A stretch of 64,000 nt of DNA from Bacillus norwichensis (GCF_014836955.1 NZ_JACSPV010000007.1:97350-161349); one strand, 5' to 3'; positions 1 to 8,744 are shown, counted from the first letter of the stretch. Translations and numbers: made by a program. Notes: generated from the letters alone by a model not told the origin.

Positions 1-4
1 AAGG

Positions 5-172
5 GGGAAAAGAAAACTAAAAGCCCTCTTCCGTATAAGAAGAGGGCCGATATGACGATTCCTCCCCTTATCTTCCAAGTCATTTGACTTGTAGGAATTA
101 GCACCTTTTCAGAAAATCTGAAGGTTGCCGGGCATCACAGGGCCTAATCCCTCCGCCGCTCTTGATAAGAGT
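5..172 (-). ncRNA. SAM-I (S-box) riboswitch with intrinsic terminator
   Basis: Read on the minus strand, 172 to 60 has S-box hallmarks: the closing-stem segment CTCTTATCAAGAG, then GGCGGAGGGATTAGGCCC, GATGCCCGGCAACC and GGTGCTAATTCC. It is followed by a GC-rich hairpin (23-47, GCCCTCTTC...GAAGAGGGC) and a T-rich tract (5-22), the expected terminator of an OFF switch. The controlled gene starts left of the window, so its identity (methionine/cysteine/SAM metabolism is usual) cannot be seen. Confidence 0.93.
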
Positions 173-224
173 GTTGCTTATTGGTTCATTTAATTTTTGA
201 GCTCTGTTGAACTCTTGAATAATA

Positions 225-253
225 CTATATACCACCTGTCTATAAGCTGTCAA
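225..253 (-). promoter_or_regulatory. Sigma-A promoter of the S-box transcript
   Basis: Minus strand TTGACA at 253-248, followed after about 16-18 nt by TATATA/TATAGT (roughly 225-232). It lies about 50-60 nt upstream of the S-box aptamer, as expected for the leader's promoter. Confidence 0.6.
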
Positions 254-282
254 CACAAATTATAAAATAATTTTCTAAAAGG

Positions 283-873
283 TTATTTCATTTCAGACAC
301 TATCTTTTCAATGGTTTCTTCATCCATAGGCCCAATAATTCTAGTGTGAACCATTCCATTTGTATCTATCATATAAGTTGTCGGAATAGTATATGCCTGA
401 TATGTTTTTCCAAGCTTTCCGTTTTCGTCCAACGGCACCGGGAAGGTTAGATCGTATTCCTCAATAAATTTTTGGACTTTCTTCCTGGCATTTCCTCCAC
501 GCTCGGCACTTGTTAAATTGATGGCTAGAATTTCCACATTCTCTTGTTTCGCCTTTGCTTTATAATAATTTTCCATGTGCGGCATCTCAGCTTTGCAAGG
601 CGGACACCACGATGCCCAAAAGTTCAATATGACTTTTTGTCCTTTATAATCAGATAACTTCACAAATTGACCATCAAGGGTTTCCAGTTCAAAATCCGGT
701 GGGACTTCCCCGTCTTTCAAGCCTTCATCTAGTTGCTCCAAATTTTTCGACTGTAAAAATTTCTCCTTAGCTGCTTCAACTGCGTTCTTCTCTCGTACAT
801 CCTGAATAATATTAATAACAACGATGCCAATTAGTAATATAATAAGTCCGAGACCAAATATTTTTTTGTTCAT
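283..873 (-). CDS. TlpA/ResA-like membrane-anchored thiol-disulfide oxidoreductase
   Basis: A 196-residue redoxin. An N-terminal hydrophobic anchor (about residues 5-22) places the domain outside the membrane. The thioredoxin-like fold carries NFWASWCPPCKAEMP, the WCPPC redox site of the TlpA/ResA family, and a later cis-proline segment TIPTTYMID. Such proteins reduce or exchange disulfides of exported proteins, for example apocytochromes. I chose ATG at 873 because it overlaps the TGA of the upstream gene (ATGA, 870-873) and follows an AAGGAAG site; a longer frame to 1023 would run far into that gene. Translational coupling to the membrane protein upstream suggests they act together. The exact substrate is unknown. 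Confidence 0.85.
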   Translation of the reverse strand: MNKKIFGLGLIILLIGIVVINIIQDVREKNAVEAAKEKFLQSKNLEQLDEGLKDGEVPPDFELETLDGQFVKLSDYKGQKVILNFWASWCPPCKAEMPHMENYYKAKAKQENVEILAINLTSAERGGNARKKVQKFIEEYDLTFPVPLDENGKLGKTYQAYTIPTTYMIDTNGMVHTRIIGPMDEETIEKIVSEMK

Positions 874-1484
874 TGGTTTTTTCGACTTCCTTTCCATGCT
901 GTCCAGGTAATAAGCAATGTGCCGGACGTGTAAGTCGCGATGGGCACGGAAAGCAAATTTCCCGCCATTGAGTAAATAATCCCCTGAAAACAGGTAAAGA
1001 ATACGAGAATTTGAATGCTCCAAATCGGATTCCTTATGTTTTTTCTTAACAAAATCAAAAAGGCAATTCCTACAATTAATTGAAAGGCTGCAAACAATAT
1101 ATGCTCTCCGCTTAAAAAGTAGAAGACAAGCTCATATATAGTAATGATCACAATCCATACTTTCATGTGGAGGCCATTTTCCTGAACCTGATGCTTTTTT
1201 TCGGATAAAAAGAAATAAATAAATGCAGCTGCAATTCCAAGCCAATATCCTTTGATTCCACCATTAAAATATACAACAGAAAATGGGTTTTTAATAGCCG
1301 CTTCTTGGAACAAAATGACGCTAAGCTTCCATGTCAGTATTATGATGAAGAATGTATTGCTGTAAAAATCCGCTGCCTGCTTTTTCCGAGTCAGCCTTAA
1401 GTATAAATAGGCGCCAATAAATGCAGAAGCTACAGCTGCCCAAGAAGCTGGAAAAGACAATGATCCAATTGAATACCATTTCAT
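870..1484 (-). CDS. Unknown polytopic membrane protein coupled to a TlpA-like redoxin
   Basis: A 204-residue, strongly hydrophobic protein with about six membrane segments, short basic loops (LRLTRKK, RKNIRN) and a basic C-terminus (GSRKNQ). The N-terminus (MKWYSIGSLSFPASWAAVAS) faintly resembles the start of prolipoprotein diacylglyceryl transferase (Lgt), but the conserved Lgt core is not visible, so no function is assigned. Its stop codon overlaps the start of the thiol-disulfide oxidoreductase gene, so the two are co-translated. A role in redox or thiol handling at the membrane is inference from this pairing only. Confidence 0.7.
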   Translation of the reverse strand: MKWYSIGSLSFPASWAAVASAFIGAYLYLRLTRKKQAADFYSNTFFIIILTWKLSVILFQEAAIKNPFSVVYFNGGIKGYWLGIAAAFIYFFLSEKKHQVQENGLHMKVWIVIITIYELVFYFLSGEHILFAAFQLIVGIAFLILLRKNIRNPIWSIQILVFFTCFQGIIYSMAGNLLSVPIATYTSGTLLITWTAWKGSRKNQ

Positions 1485-1510
1485 TATGATACTCCTCTCC
1501 CCAATATCTT

Positions 1511-2965
1511 TTATAAAATGGGAGAAAGCAGACGGGAAACCGACTCTTTAAAGCGAATAATTTTCGGTCTTTGTAAATATTGTTTAAATGTAAGTTCGCG
1601 TGATAAAGAAACATCTTCATTAAAAATATCAACGAGCTTTTGAACAAGCTCCTGGTCATACAAAAATGCATTTACTTCAAAATTTAGACGGAAGCTTCTC
1701 ATATCAATGTTTGCAGTTCCCACACTTGCAATTTTTCCATCAGCTATCATCGTCTTGGCATGTATAAAGCCATTTTCATAAATGAATATCTTTGCCCCTG
1801 TCTTCAGCAAGTCTCCAACATAGGAGTATGTCGCCCAATATACAAAGATATGATCTGGTTTATTCGGTATCATCAGCCGGACATCTACACCAGATAGTAC
1901 AGCTATTTTCAGAGCATCCAGCACACTAGAATCGGGAATGAAATACGGTGTTTGAATAAGAATATAATCTTTTGCTGAATTGATTAACTTAATATACCCA
2001 TATTTAATCTGTTCCCATTCCGAATCAGGACCGCTTGAAACAATCTGTACATCCGTATCCCCAATCGGTTTCATTTCTGGAAATAACCTGTCCTCATAGC
2101 TTATTTTATTTGATGAGGCTTGATTCCAATCGAGGATAAACCTTGTTTGCATGGCAAAAACAGCTTTTCCAAAAATCCTCAGATGAGTATCCCGCCAATA
2201 ACCAAACTTCTTATTCAAACCAAGGTACTCGTCACCAATATTAAAACCACCGATATACCCGACTGTCCCATCAATGATCGCAAGCTTTCTATGATTTCGG
2301 TAATTCACCTGCAAATTCAGATGGGGCACGATGGCAGGAAAAAAAGCACTGACCCTACCCCCAGCAGCGAGCAGCGGACGGAAAAACCGCCGTGGAAGTC
2401 TTCGAGAGCCCATCGCATCATAAAGAACGCGGACCTCCACACCCTCTTTTGCCTTTTCAACAAGAAGTGATAACAGCTGGTTGCCGAGCTTATCGTCACG
2501 CATAATGTAATAAACAAGATGGATATGATTTTTTGCTCTGCGAATATCGTCCATTAACGAATGAAACTTTTCATTACCGTCTGTAAAAATTTCCACTTTA
2601 TTGTCCTGGGTCAGTACGGCACTGTCATTAACAAGAAGCATACAAATCAAATCTTTGTATTGCGCTGTTTTATGGTCATGAAAAGGAAAATCGCCGTCTC
2701 TCAGCATACTTATTTGCGTGTCAGTGATTTCCATGATCCCTATTTTCTTTTTATCTTTCCATTCAAAAATCTTTTTCCTGCTCAAATTCTGTCCAAAGAT
2801 TAAATATAGAATAAAACCAACAACAGGAATAAAAAGTAAAACAAGGAGCCATGCCCATGTTGCGCTTGCGTCCCTTCTTTCTAGAAAAATAACAAAACTG
2901 GCAAGCGCAATATTCAAAATAAGAAAAATACTTAGTAACGGAGTACTGATTGCAACAAATGTCAT
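1511..2965 (-). CDS. cls: Cardiolipin synthase (phospholipase D family)
   Basis: A 484-residue enzyme of the bacterial Cls family, which condenses two phosphatidylglycerols into cardiolipin and glycerol at the membrane. Two N-terminal membrane helices (about residues 8-60, including the WAWLLVLLFIPVVGFILYL region) precede two phospholipase D domains. The HKD motifs are visible: HRKLAIIDG with GGFNIGDEY, and HAKTMIADG with GTANIDMRS. ATG at 2965 is preferred over 2986 because GAGGT lies 7 nt upstream, and it gives the usual Cls length. It stands alone, divergent from the LRR lipoprotein gene. Bacilli often have several Cls paralogs, so the specific paralog is not assigned. Confidence 0.93.
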   Translation of the reverse strand: MTFVAISTPLLSIFLILNIALASFVIFLERRDASATWAWLLVLLFIPVVGFILYLIFGQNLSRKKIFEWKDKKKIGIMEITDTQISMLRDGDFPFHDHKTAQYKDLICMLLVNDSAVLTQDNKVEIFTDGNEKFHSLMDDIRRAKNHIHLVYYIMRDDKLGNQLLSLLVEKAKEGVEVRVLYDAMGSRRLPRRFFRPLLAAGGRVSAFFPAIVPHLNLQVNYRNHRKLAIIDGTVGYIGGFNIGDEYLGLNKKFGYWRDTHLRIFGKAVFAMQTRFILDWNQASSNKISYEDRLFPEMKPIGDTDVQIVSSGPDSEWEQIKYGYIKLINSAKDYILIQTPYFIPDSSVLDALKIAVLSGVDVRLMIPNKPDHIFVYWATYSYVGDLLKTGAKIFIYENGFIHAKTMIADGKIASVGTANIDMRSFRLNFEVNAFLYDQELVQKLVDIFNEDVSLSRELTFKQYLQRPKIIRFKESVSRLLSPIL

Positions 2966-3267
2966 TATCTCTACCTCACAGCTCATTTAGTTACACAGAC
3001 CAAGCTCTTATCCATTTTAGCATATAACTTCAACCGAAAATATAGACTGTCAGTCATTTTAACCTTTTGATCATTTCTAAACGATAAATTTGTTGATATT
3101 TTTTTGAAAATGACAATAAACTAAAAATTTAGATTTGAATAATTGAAACCAAATTGAATTTGTTTCGTATAACAATTAAAGTTTCTTTACAGCCGGCGTT
3201 AAAAATAACTGAAAACAACTATCTATATAAATAAAGGCCTTTATTTATTTTTTAAGGGTGAAGACTA
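2966..3267. other. Divergent intergenic region
   Basis: AT-rich spacer between cls and the LRR lipoprotein. A short palindrome AAATAAAGGCCTTTATTT sits about 3230-3247, just before the ribosome binding site of the downstream gene. No convincing promoter pair or RNA was recognised. Confidence 0.5.
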
Positions 3268-4149
3268 TTGAAAAAAACATTCTTATATCTATTTGCACTT
3301 TTGCTTTGTGCGGGGTGTAATGGAGGGGATCGCCAAGAACAGCAATCTGATGAAGCTGAGCCATCGGCTAAACAGCTAACGTCAGAAGCAGAGCTGAGTC
3401 CGGACATGCAGAAAGCCATCGACCGTTATGAAGGGATTGAAGATCCTGTCCTGCGGCAACGTGTACTGGAGGAATTAGAACTTGAAGAATATATAAATGA
3501 CAAAACTAGACCTACCGTTCAAGACATGGCCAAGCTAGTCGTATTCAGAGCTGACGATAGAGGAACAATCAGTTCTTTAAAAGGATTGGAGATTGCCTTT
3601 AATCTTAGATTGTTGAGTTTGGACGATACTGGTATAAGTGACTTACAGCCAGTTGCTCAATTACCTTCTCTTGAAAAGCTTTATTTGTCCAGAAATCAGA
3701 TAAAGGATATTAGCCATTTATCCGATTTGACTTCGCTGGAGGCTTTAACACTGTGTGGTAATGACATTGATGACTTTTCCCCATTAAAGAAGCTGAAAAA
3801 TCTGCGAATTTTAGGGTTGGGTGGCAGCGGTTTAAATGACATTTTCTTTTTGTCCCATTTAACAGCATTGGAAACGTTAAATCTAAGAGAAAATCAAATT
3901 ACTGATATTTCTCCTCTGTCCAAACTACCAGCATTGGCCAAACTGGATTTGACCGGTAACAATATCGAAAAAATCGACGCCTTGTCAGACCTCGATTCGC
4001 TGAGAACTCTCATTTTATCCAATAATGCCATTAAAGAAATAGAATCATTAACCAACATGACCTCACTGCTTCATCTGGACCTTTCCAAAAATAATATTGA
4101 TAATTTCAGTCCAGTGGAAAACATGGAACTGCTTGAACTTATTAAATAG
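3268..4149 (+). CDS. Leucine-rich-repeat lipoprotein (internalin-like repeats)
   Basis: A 293-residue predicted lipoprotein. TTG start behind AAGGGTG; signal peptide MKKTFLYLFALLLCAGC with the lipid-accepting cysteine at residue 17. After an acidic, low-complexity spacer (residues 20-60) and a helical segment, residues ~105-290 form about eight 22-residue leucine-rich repeats of the internalin kind (pattern LxxLxLxxNxIxDISPLSxL). Such repeats usually bind proteins or surface ligands on the outer face of the membrane. It has no neighbour in an operon and is one of few plus-strand genes here. Partner and role are unknown; no LPXTG anchor or SH3 tail is present, so it is lipid- not wall-anchored. 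Confidence 0.85.
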   Translation: MKKTFLYLFALLLCAGCNGGDRQEQQSDEAEPSAKQLTSEAELSPDMQKAIDRYEGIEDPVLRQRVLEELELEEYINDKTRPTVQDMAKLVVFRADDRGTISSLKGLEIAFNLRLLSLDDTGISDLQPVAQLPSLEKLYLSRNQIKDISHLSDLTSLEALTLCGNDIDDFSPLKKLKNLRILGLGGSGLNDIFFLSHLTALETLNLRENQITDISPLSKLPALAKLDLTGNNIEKIDALSDLDSLRTLILSNNAIKEIESLTNMTSLLHLDLSKNNIDNFSPVENMELLELIK

Positions 4150-4248
4150 GAGCGTGCCTATAGATATCCAAGCGGCAGCATACATAATGCACTAGTAGCA
4201 TAAATAAATATCCGTACAGTTGGATCAAGGGCTCAATGGAATATTTGG

Positions 4249-4283
4249 CTAAAAAGAGAAAGCCGCATCAAAATGATGCGGCT
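4249..4283 (-). terminator. Terminator after the ftsE-ftsX-M23 operon
   Basis: Perfect hairpin AGCCGCATCA-TTT-TGATGCGGCT followed on the minus strand by TTCTCTTTTTAG, 17 nt beyond the peptidase stop codon. Confidence 0.85.
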
Positions 4284-4299
4284 CTACTTATGGCATATC

Positions 4300-5733
4300 T
4301 TATAAACCTATATATGGTGCAGGATTTACACGGCTTCCGTTCTTGAAGATTTCAAAGTGAAGATGTGTTCCATCTCCGCCTTTTCCAGCTACAACATCCC
4401 CTGTATTACCCATGGCACCAATAACCTGACCCTTAGATACTTTCGAACCTGGAGAAACAGAGCGGCTGCTCATGTGACCATAAAGTGTTTTATAACCATT
4501 TCCGTGATTGATAATAATAACATTTCCATATCCACCCCAATTTCCAGGTGAACCAAATGTTGAAACTTCCACAGTACCGCTTGCTGCCGCTACAATTGGC
4601 GTACCCTTTCCAGCTGCAATATCGACACCGTTATGCATCGTACCCCAACGAGCACCAAATCCAGATGTGAATGCTCCAGCAGCAGGACGTGTAAACATTC
4701 CTGAGCTTACAGCAGGTGTCTTGCCTACAGGAGTAGAAGGTTCATGGTATGTAGTAGTTACTTTACTTGTTCCTCGTGAAGGAGCTTTTGAATTAGAGCC
4801 TGAATTAGAGTTAGAGCTTACGCTTGCGCCTGAGTTTGAATTAGAGTTAGAGTTAGAGTTTGATGCTCCTGAACTCTCTTCTGAACTTGAAGTCTCTTTC
4901 GCTTGTGTTGCAATCTTTCTTGCTTCCTCTGCCTTTCTAGCTTCTTCCGCAATCCGGGATTCTTCGTTGCTAATGGCTCCTTGGATCTCTAATTGCTTGG
5001 CATTCAACTTGGCAATTTCTGCTTCCAAAGATTTCTTTTCGTCAGAAATGTTTGCTTGTTCAGCCTTCACATTTTTCATTGCTTGATTCTTTTCTGCTTT
5101 TTGAGAATTAAGGTCAGCTTTCAACCCTTCCAATTCTTTAAGCATGCTGTTCAATTTTCCAAGATTTTTTTCGACCTTTGCCTGCTTCTCCTCTAGCGCA
5201 TCCTTATCGCGCTGCTGTTCTTCCATGATTTCTTTATCCGCACTGACAATAGTCGTTACAGCAGAAACCCGATCGACGAAATCGCTAAAACTTTCAGCTC
5301 CCAACAAAACGTCGATGTAATCAACTGACCCTCCGTTTTGCTGAATGCTTCTTGCTCTTTCTTTAAGAAGCTCGCTTCTTTTTTCAATCTTCTTCTTCAA
5401 TTCTTCTATTTCTTTTTTTAACTTGTCAATTTCTGCTTCCGTCTTTGCTATTTCTTTCTCTTTGTCTTTTATTTTTACATTAGTAGTCTCTATTTTTCCT
5501 TCCAGCTTTTCTACTTCACTTTGCATATTATTAAGCTGGTTAGTCAAATCAGCGAGCTTGTTCTCCTTCTTGGCCAAAGAACTGTTAATATTGGACAGCT
5601 CAGATGTAACCTGAGACTGCTGATCTTTCAAATCAGAAAGTGGTGTAGCGGATGCTCCCCCAGCAAATGCAAATGTTCCGCCAAAACCGATGACCCCTGC
5701 AAGTGTGATTGATAGTAATGAACGTTTCTTCAA
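4300..5733 (-). CDS. Secreted coiled-coil M23 peptidase, likely FtsEX-controlled murein hydrolase
   Basis: A 477-residue exported protein. TTG at 5733 is chosen: AAAGGGG lies 9 nt upstream and it gives a classical signal peptide (KKRSLLSITLAGVIGFGG ... ASA). A further upstream TTG at 5760 has no site. Residues ~30-270 are two long coiled-coil segments, then a Ser/Asn-rich linker and a C-terminal M23 (LytM) domain with HNGVDIAAG, YGHMSSRSV and GTHLHFEI, so the zinc ligands are intact. This coiled-coil plus hydrolase layout, directly after ftsX, matches EnvC/PcsB/CwlO-type hydrolases that FtsEX switches on. In B. subtilis the FtsEX partner CwlO has an NlpC/P60 domain; here the catalytic domain is M23. 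Confidence 0.88.
   Translation of the reverse strand: MKKRSLLSITLAGVIGFGGTFAFAGGASATPLSDLKDQQSQVTSELSNINSSLAKKENKLADLTNQLNNMQSEVEKLEGKIETTNVKIKDKEKEIAKTEAEIDKLKKEIEELKKKIEKRSELLKERARSIQQNGGSVDYIDVLLGAESFSDFVDRVSAVTTIVSADKEIMEEQQRDKDALEEKQAKVEKNLGKLNSMLKELEGLKADLNSQKAEKNQAMKNVKAEQANISDEKKSLEAEIAKLNAKQLEIQGAISNEESRIAEEARKAEEARKIATQAKETSSSEESSGASNSNSNSNSNSGASVSSNSNSGSNSKAPSRGTSKVTTTYHEPSTPVGKTPAVSSGMFTRPAAGAFTSGFGARWGTMHNGVDIAAGKGTPIVAAASGTVEVSTFGSPGNWGGYGNVIIINHGNGYKTLYGHMSSRSVSPGSKVSKGQVIGAMGNTGDVVAGKGGDGTHLHFEIFKNGSRVNPAPYIGL
4755..4870 (-). repeat. Hexanucleotide repeats encoding the Ser-Asn linker
   Basis: Runs of the unit GAGTTA (plus strand; AAC/TCT codons on the coding strand) encode SNSNSNSNS, interrupted by GASV and GS. 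The array lies inside the M23 peptidase gene, between coiled coil and catalytic domain. Slippage in steps of six would lengthen or shorten the linker without breaking the frame. Confidence 0.8.
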
Positions 5734-5814
5734 GAAAAAGTTCCCCTTTCTCCCCGACAAGAATTTCTATTTTGCGTTTCAAATTTTTAAGTTTAGGTAA
5801 AATAAACTCAACTC

Positions 5815-6699
5815 TTATATTTTCAAAAAACGTCTGACAGATATGAAGCTGCCCCAAGCGCCGATAATGACGCCAATCAGCAACAATAGTCCGATGATTT
5901 CATAAACAAATGGTGAGTACGAAAGCGGCTGAATCACCTGGTTTGGAATACGCGCGGCCAAAAAATCAAAGGCATAATAGTAACCTGCCGCCACAACTGC
6001 AATTGGAATAATCGATCCGATTAATCCAAGCCACATGCCTTCAAATAGAAATGGCCAGCGTATAAACCAATTCGTCGCTCCTACTAGTTTCATGATCTCA
6101 ATTTCTCTACGTCTTGCAAAAATAGTGATTTTAATAGTATTGGAGATTAAGAACATAGCAGTGAACAGCAATCCGATAATCAGAACTAATCCGATGTTAC
6201 GGCTTGTCTTTAATGTATTGAACAATTTTTCTACTCTTTTTTCTCCATAGACTGCAGAATCCACAAAATCAAGAGAATTGATTTTTTTTGCAACTACTGG
6301 AGTGTCCGTCGGTTGTTTTGTTTTTACAATAAAAACATCGTGCAACGGGTTTTCCTGTTCATACAGCTTCCAGTCTTTCCCCATCGTTTTGATCAAATGG
6401 TCGAGTTCCTGTTCCTTAGAAGAAAAAGTAACCGACTCTACCTGATCGATTTCTTCAATTTTTTTCTGGAGTGCTTCCTGGTTCTCTTTTGACACTGACA
6501 ATTCTACGTGTGTTCGAATTTCGACATCATTCTCAATATCTGTGGCAAATTTATTCATATTCAGCATGATGACGAAAAAAACGCCAACCAGCAGCAACGT
6601 GACGGTGACTGCACTTGCGGAGGCGAAGGTCATCCATCCATTGCGGCGCAGACTTTTGAAGCTTTCACTCAGATGGCGCCGAAACGTCCTAGCTTTCAT
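5815..6699 (-). CDS. ftsX: Cell-division ABC transporter permease FtsX
   Basis: A 294-residue FtsX: N-terminal cytoplasmic tail, one membrane helix (VTVTLLLVGVFFVIMLNM), a large extracellular domain (about residues 55-165) and three C-terminal membrane helices ending near the C-terminus. FtsX with the ATPase FtsE transmits ATP hydrolysis to extracellular murein hydrolases. ATG at 6699 (MKARTFRRHLSES) has AGGGGG upstream and overlaps the end of ftsE by 11 bp; the longer frame to 6759 is an artefact inside ftsE. The next gene downstream is the M23 peptidase, the likely partner of the extracellular loop. Confidence 0.95.
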   Translation of the reverse strand: MKARTFRRHLSESFKSLRRNGWMTFASASAVTVTLLLVGVFFVIMLNMNKFATDIENDVEIRTHVELSVSKENQEALQKKIEEIDQVESVTFSSKEQELDHLIKTMGKDWKLYEQENPLHDVFIVKTKQPTDTPVVAKKINSLDFVDSAVYGEKRVEKLFNTLKTSRNIGLVLIIGLLFTAMFLISNTIKITIFARRREIEIMKLVGATNWFIRWPFLFEGMWLGLIGSIIPIAVVAAGYYYAFDFLAARIPNQVIQPLSYSPFVYEIIGLLLLIGVIIGAWGSFISVRRFLKI

Positions 6700-7375
6700 A
6701 ACCGTATTCCCCCTGCTGTTCATCACGGACAATGATTCCATTCTCGATGGCAACGACACGGTGTTTGATCGTATTTACGATTTCACGGTTATGCGTCGCC
6801 ATAATGACCGTTGTACCCTGCATATTAATTTCTTCCAACAGATTCATAATTTCCCAAGATGTTTCAGGATCCAAATTCCCCGACGGCTCGTCCGCTATAA
6901 CAACTTTCGGATTGTTGACAATTGATCTTGCAATCGAAACCCGCTGCTGTTCCCCTCCAGATAACTCTGATGGCAACATGCGGACTTTATGCTTCAATCC
7001 GACTAAAGCCAATACCTCCATAACCCGTCTCTTAATTTCTTTGGGTGACTCTTCAATTACTTCCATCGCAAAGGCGATATTTTCAAAGACTGTAAGAGTT
7101 GGAAGGAGTTTAAAATCTTGGAAAACTACTCCTACATTGCGACGTAAATGTGGAACCTCTCTATTTTTAAGCTTAGACAAATCCACTCCATTGACAATGA
7201 TTTTTCCTGAAGTGGGCTTTTCTTCCCTGTATACCATTTTGATAAAAGTCGTCTTTCCAGCTCCACTGGGACCTACTATATATACAAATTCACCTTGATT
7301 AATCAGGATGTTTAAACCGTTTACAGCAATAATACCGTTTGGATACTTCTTGCTCACATCCTGCATCTCTATCAT
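6689..7375 (-). CDS. ftsE: Cell-division ATP-binding protein FtsE
   Basis: A 228-residue ABC ATPase. Walker A GPSGAGKTTF, signature LSGGEQQRVSIAR and Walker B VVIADEPSGNLDP are all present, with the FtsE-typical region VFQDFKLLPTLTVFENIAFA. It pairs with FtsX to control cell-wall hydrolysis during elongation or division. ATG at 7375 has AAGGTGG five bases upstream and gives MIEMQDVSKKYPNG, the family's usual N-terminus; a GTG at 7384 is less likely. First gene of ftsE-ftsX-M23. Confidence 0.96.
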   Translation of the reverse strand: MIEMQDVSKKYPNGIIAVNGLNILINQGEFVYIVGPSGAGKTTFIKMVYREEKPTSGKIIVNGVDLSKLKNREVPHLRRNVGVVFQDFKLLPTLTVFENIAFAMEVIEESPKEIKRRVMEVLALVGLKHKVRMLPSELSGGEQQRVSIARSIVNNPKVVIADEPSGNLDPETSWEIMNLLEEINMQGTTVIMATHNREIVNTIKHRVVAIENGIIVRDEQQGEYGYES

Positions 7376-8317
7376 ATAAACCACCTTACTCCTTTAAAAA
7401 CAATTATTCGTTATGTACTGTATCCAACATTGCGACATGGTGAAAATCCGCCTGACAAGTAGATTAGTATTCAAAGTGCGGCTTGTCCTGTAAAACCGCA
7501 GGTTATGAAAAACTCGTCATATTATATCGAAATTTAAACCCAGACCTATTATAACACTTGGGACCCATATTTTAAGGGATATTTATATTACATTTGTGTT
7601 TCAAACTGTCATATTACAGTAATAATCGATAATATTAGATATTCATACAAAAACTGCTGGTCCAGTAAAAGATTTCCTTAGAAGAAAAAACGATTAAAAT
7701 GCGACTTTTGCAAAGTTTTGTTATTAATTTTTTTCGTGATATTAGAACACATATTAAGTTAAAAAAAGCTGTACGAATCAAAAACTGTTGGCTAAATAGA
7801 CTTTCAAAATACACTTTTGAAAAAGACGTTTTTCGAAGTTCATATGAACTAGGATAAAAGTCACTAAAAGTCATTCAACCTTTCTTCCAGATATCCGATT
7901 AGGTCTTTTGTATCATTTTTCTTCCAGAGAACATTTCACTCTACAAATGGAGTAACCATCCCCTGACACACGTTTTAAAGCTAAAATTAAAGAAGCACTT
8001 CCAGATCTTTATAGCAAAATATTTCGCGATTATATACAGTAATCAAATGTACCTTGGCGTATTTGTGCTCAGATATTATCAAGTCCTGCTCGATGAATTC
8101 CCTTTAAAAATCTGTGGCATCCGCCAGGGTTTGAACCTAACACTAAATGGAATACCTCTAAGCTTTCATCCCTCCACTTACAGAGGTCGGAGATTTCTGC
8201 TGATTAAAGTAAAGCGCATCGACGCGTTGTATCAACGTCATCGTAAAAATGCAATTTTTCGCTAATTTACTTTCTTATCCCAGCATTATTTTAGAAACGA
8301 TCTGGGGTATTTTAGTA
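7376..8317. other. Long intergenic region upstream of ftsE
   Basis: About 940 bp without a convincing gene. 8041-8213 is a diverged copy of the type I dispersed repeat. A short open stretch about 7976-8042 (ending LPDLYSKIFRDYIQ) might be a gene remnant but is too short to identify. A 79-codon minus-strand frame (7635-7874) has no good ribosome binding site and unconvincing composition. Confidence 0.5.
8041..8213. repeat. Type I dispersed repeat, copy 1
   Basis: Shares with the other copies the blocks CCTTGGCGTATTTG, ATCTGTGGCATCCGCC, GGGTTTGAACCTAAC, TTTCATCCCTCCACTTAC and TTCTGCTGATTAAAGTAAA in the same order and orientation. It is the most diverged copy. Confidence 0.8.
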
Positions 8318-8368
8318 GCAAAAATTAAAAAAGCTTGTAGAGAAGTGTCACCTGCTTCCTCTACAAGC
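8318..8368 (-). terminator. Terminator of cccB
   Basis: Hairpin GCTTGTAGAG...CTCTACAAGC (8333-8368) followed on the minus strand by TTTTTTAATTTTT. It lies about 35 nt past the cccB stop. A second small hairpin AAGCTGT...ACAGCTT lies between. Confidence 0.85.
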
Positions 8369-8402
8369 TGTGGACAAGCTACAGCTTATCCCTTAAATTC
8401 CA

Positions 8403-8744
8403 TTACTTTTTCTCAGCCAGCCATGCAGCAACTTTGTCTGCGTCGTCACCTTTGATAATGCCTGCTGGCATTCCTGGTTTACCATTGTCGATTACATCAT
8501 GAATTTCATCTTCGCTTAAAGAAGCACCGATTTTATCAAGTGCAGGACCATTGCGTCCTTCCAGGTTCTCACCGTGACAGCTTGAACAGTTTTGCTGGAA
8601 AATAGCTTCAGCGTCATTTGTGGCAGTTTCTCCGCCGCCTTTATTTCCGCCGCCAGCATTGTCATTATTATTGCCGCCACCACAGGCAGCCAGTCCGATG
8701 GCCAGTCCAGTACTCATTACAAGAGCCAACATTTTTTTCTTCAA
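8403..8744 (-). CDS. cccB: Cytochrome c-551, membrane-lipidated
   Basis: A 113-residue lipoprotein c-type cytochrome. Signal peptide with lipobox LAAC, then a Gly/Asn-rich linker, then one heme c motif CSSCH and a later Met ligand region GKPGMPAGI. Such small cytochromes shuttle electrons to cytochrome c oxidase on the outer membrane face. Start: AAGGAG sits immediately against the ATG at 8753 but 9 nt from the TTG at 8744, so TTG is favoured and yields [17 protein letters not shown]. Location next to prfB and ftsEX matches B. subtilis cccB. Confidence 0.93.
   Translation of the reverse strand: MKKKMLALVMSTGLAIGLAACGGGNNNDNAGGGNKGGGETATNDAEAIFQQNCSSCHGENLEGRNGPALDKIGASLSEDEIHDVIDNGKPGMPAGIIKGDDADKVAAWLAEKK

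Noticed and set aside
4755..4870. CRISPR-like short repeats
   Set aside because: Units are six bases, contiguous and in frame within a gene; no spacers and no cas genes.
4508..5086. 192-codon plus-strand frame rich in Glu-Leu repeats
   Set aside because: It is the antisense shadow of the Ser-Asn hexamer array and coiled coil of the M23 peptidase gene.
7635..7874. 79-codon minus-strand frame upstream of ftsE
   Set aside because: Low-complexity Phe/Ser/Lys makeup, no start signal, no neighbours to suggest function.
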